From: Sipunculus nudus | Taxonomy: Eukaryota; Annelida; Sipuncula; Golfingiida; Sipunculidae | Length of the DNA stretch: 64,000 nucleotides | Assembly: GCA_026874595.1 (NCBI GenBank) | Contig: CM049320.1 | Span: 21,339,714 to 21,403,713 of the forward strand | Reading direction: 5' to 3' | Shown here: positions 61,686-64,000 of the stretch, one piece after another | How the letters are laid out: each line of letters begins with the position of its first letter | Numbering within the stretch: the stretch's first letter is position 1 | The notes under the pieces: model-generated | The model's database searches: none | What the model was told of the DNA's origin: nothing | What the model saw: the letters and a program-made list of their open reading frames with translations, nothing else | Position numbers and translations under genes: made by a program

Positions 61686-62058
61686 GAGTTAAAATAATTT
61701 TATACAAAAAGGACAATAAAGTTCCTCTTTAAAAAGAGACAGAGATCGTCCAATTTTAGGTTTAAACGATAACCCTTCTTTTTTGTCATATACAGAAGGA
61801 AAATCTAACAGTTCAGATGAGATAATATATAAAAAAATACTTACCAGGTTCGAAATATCTCATTACAGGATTGACTTCATTCACACGGTTAATGGCGTAG
61901 GTCAGCAGAGGATCGGTGTCTTCAGTGTCTTTAGGTGGCACCGGGGCCTGGGTTGTCTTCACCGTATTGCCCTGAGTTGTCTGGTCCATCTCTTGCTGAG
62001 CTGTCTGGGCCAGGCAGGCGGCCACAGCGAGAGACATTATCACTACTTTGAGAAACAT
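59948..62058 (-). CDS. Secreted WxxW-domain protein, three exons, 226 aa
   Basis: The coding exons are 62058-61845, 60936-60703 and 60180-59948 (214, 234 and 233 bp), all with consensus splice sites and compatible phases. Residues 1-17 form a signal peptide (MFLKVVIMSLAVAACLA). A Thr/Gln-rich linker runs to about residue 50. From about residue 86 a WxxW domain follows: KWTVFLDADRPWGTGEFEN (88-106), Cys118, Cys123, Cys152, GYHCMN (164-169), Cys184, Cys189, and CRRCFNSKVRYFC (198-210), Cys217. This is the pattern of the WxxW domain of mucins (MUC2/MUC5) and cartilage intermediate layer protein, where WTxWxxxDxPxGxGDxE opens and CxNYxVRFxC closes the fold. The second Trp is Phe92 here. The mature chain has ten cysteines, so it could be fully disulfide-bonded. 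An extracellular role in mucus, shell or matrix is inferred. Confidence 0.9.
60703..60936 (-). CDS. WxxW protein, exon 2
   Basis: Acceptor TTTTGTCTACAG, two bases completing Gly72, then 77 codons (WNNEKINH to NATIENA), one base left and donor GTAAGT. It holds the opening KWTVFLDADRP motif. Confidence 0.9.
61080..61135. repeat. (CT)n/(TA)n microsatellite in intron 1
   Basis: A CT run (about 61080-61115) passing directly into TA repeats, inside intron 1 of the WxxW gene. Confidence 0.95.
61640..61682. repeat. (CT)n microsatellite in intron 1
   Basis: About 21 CT units, preceded by CTGATTTAAGATATGACA, which resembles the flank of the CT run in the A/B duplication (TGATTTAAAATGACA at 56231). 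Confidence 0.95.
61845..62058 (-). CDS. WxxW protein, exon 1 (signal peptide)
   Basis: ATG at 62056-62058, 71 codons, one base left and donor G|GTAAGT. It encodes the signal peptide and the Thr/Gln/Pro linker. Met8 is a possible alternative start but would remove half of the hydrophobic core. Confidence 0.88.
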
Positions 62059-62183
62059 CTTGAAGCTCAGGTGCTATCCGTTTGAAACTGCGGTGCGAAG
62101 TTTCTTTCAACTGTTGCTCAGTTCTTGCTGATTGCAGTGGTGGTCGAGTAGGCTCGTCTGGCTGGACCAAGGACTGGAGCCAG

Positions 62184-62191
62184 CTTATATA
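62184..62191 (-). promoter_or_regulatory. TATA box of the WxxW gene
   Basis: TATATAAG on the minus strand, 126 bp upstream of the ATG. Transcription would begin about 25-31 bp downstream, near 62155-62160, giving a 5' untranslated region of about 100 bp. No other TATA-like word lies between it and the ATG. Confidence 0.65.
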
Positions 62192-62249
62192 GAGTTCTTG
62201 GAGCGGCAACACTTGCACGTGATTATGTAAATGAGTTTCCATATATGGA

Positions 62250-64000
62250 GTGTCAGTACGTTAAAATTCCGATGTGTTTATGATTTTCAGGTATGTATGG
62301 AATCCACGTTACGGGACAGGTGAAACAAAATGACTATACGACAAGCTTTGGTATGTGAAATATGCGACAGCAGCCGTAAACCCGTGACGGGATGGACGCT
62401 GCGTCATATTACGCCGACATCGCAGGTCAGCGAATAGTGACGCTCTCAGGCATGAATCTGCACGTCCAGTCACTCGCCAGCCTCATCCCCTCCCTCCGCA
62501 ATCACCCGCGCGCGACATTCCTTACATGCATCATGCCAGCATTTCAAAAGAAACCGTAATTCCTTCCAGAAGGCTCCAGTAATTAATTGATACTTGGCCT
62601 TAGCAGACTCAGACCTAAAATTCTAACACATCTTACGATTCGGTTGACATTCCCCCCGGCATTTTTCACATACCTGAGCCCTGGAAAAAGTTACGGCTGT
62701 TAACCCGAAAGATTGCAGGTATTTACGTAAAAGAGATATTATAGATGAAAGTATTGGATAGAAAGGTTTATATTAGGAACCACCTGGAGACGCAGTTTAA
62801 CGTCCTCGGAGCAGTAATTAGACGTCAGTATGTATAATTCTAGCTGCGGGGTACATGGGTTCTTACAGAAATAATGTTTGGTATTGCATGTAACTTCGGC
62901 AGAGAAAGGGCGCTGTATTACAGTATTATGTTAATTTTATTATAACCTGGTACTTCTTGAATCATTACATTTTGCCAAAGCATTTTTTTTTTGTTTTTCA
63001 TCGGAATGTATCACTAGTTTCAAAATTAAGTCTTTGGCTCAAATGCACACGAATTTACAATTTTTTTAAAATTTTGTTACGAATATGAACTTTTTGTTTG
63101 CAAATGAAAAACATTGTTATGTTATGTGAAAGACAAATATTTTTTATGCTGTATCTGTAGATGAGTTAATACAATTTTCTTCAAGACAGAAGAGCGTATT
63201 AAACGAATTTTCTTAACATTGTACATACAGTGTCATGTATATTATGAGGTATAAAAGAAAATACTCGAGTACATATTAGTACACAATGCCAATTATAATG
63301 TACGCCAGCGTTTAATATATAGGTCTTATATAAAAACACACGTCAAACCGTGGTAGTTGCTTATATGACATAGCATTACGAAATCGACACAGAATGTTAC
63401 GTAACATAAAAAGTTTTTACAAAAGCGCAGAATAAATGCATAAAAAAGCGAGACTGGGTCTGAGAAAGATTTATGTAATTATTAAATGATAAACGAAAGA
63501 AAGTTTTGCAACGGCCATTTTAGCTGTATTTATAATTCGGCATCAAATTTCTAACAATTCTTATTGATTTATCACTGAATGATTGGCGATTCGTGGGGAT
63601 GTTTATTATTTTGTTTAACATTTGTTTTATTTATCAACTAATTCCTTGGTGTGCGTACGTGTGTTTATGTTGAATGATTTCTTGGAGTGTCGAAATTCTC
63701 CTGCAGTCTTATGAAACAAAGATCACGCCAAAAAGAACACAATGCGATACTTAATAATGATGAAAATAATAATAATGATATTAATAATAACACATAAATA
63801 TAAAACATGAACACATATATACATAGATATATACACATCTTAATATCATTCCTAAACTGTAAAACATCAAATTTTATTTAATTGGCATGGATTATACAAT
63901 TTTTCATCATTGAATACACTTTCAATGGTCCAGGTGCATGGTTGCATTCTATAGCGTCTAAAGGTAGAAGAATCCGGAGAACTCGGAGGAAACCACCGAC
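62250..64000. other. Right edge, no gene recognised
   Basis: Upstream DNA of the WxxW gene. It has a short G+C-richer stretch near 62380-62520, then A+T-rich sequence with AAT repeats at about 63755-63795. No coding or RNA feature found. Confidence 0.45.

Overview
The window is eukaryotic, about 62-65% A+T by eye, very gene-poor and packed with short repeats. A bivalve mollusc or another lophotrochozoan is the best guess. That guess is inference: it rests on an IL-1R-like Ig-TIR receptor, a small secreted WxxW-domain protein, a P2X7-C-like gene relic, many TIR elements with poly-C/poly-G tracts, and tandem-repeat-cored repeats. No rRNA, tRNA or prokaryotic feature was found.

Layout. (1) 1-5.4 kb: an intact single-exon Ig-TIR receptor (minus strand, 2810-4207) lies between two related 13/26-bp minisatellites whose right flanks are the same sequence. 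(2) 5.4-23.5 kb: no supportable gene. It holds a 2.2-kb higher-order satellite (29-bp monomers with about 100-bp spacers), several short non-autonomous DNA elements, a GA-rich tract and microsatellites. (3) 23.5-57.2 kb: a head-to-tail duplication of non-coding DNA. Copy A is about 23508-36187. Copy B is about 36188-57199 and is split by a 13.76-kb insertion (41783-55538) with terminal inverted repeats and a TA target duplication. That insertion carries relics of two host-like genes: one resembling the SAMD3-like uncharacterised family, and one with the conserved end of the P2X7 C-terminal domain. Copy A alone carries a pogo-like element with a transposase N-terminal fragment. (4) 57.2-64 kb: a second convincing gene on the minus strand, three exons (59948-62058) with a TATA box, encoding a 226-aa secreted protein with a WxxW domain.

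The two intact genes are unrelated in function (an innate-immune type receptor and a secreted matrix/mucus-type protein) and nothing suggests they work together. Most of the remaining sequence is explained by the duplication and by transposon relics. Comparing copies A and B defines several insertion boundaries directly.
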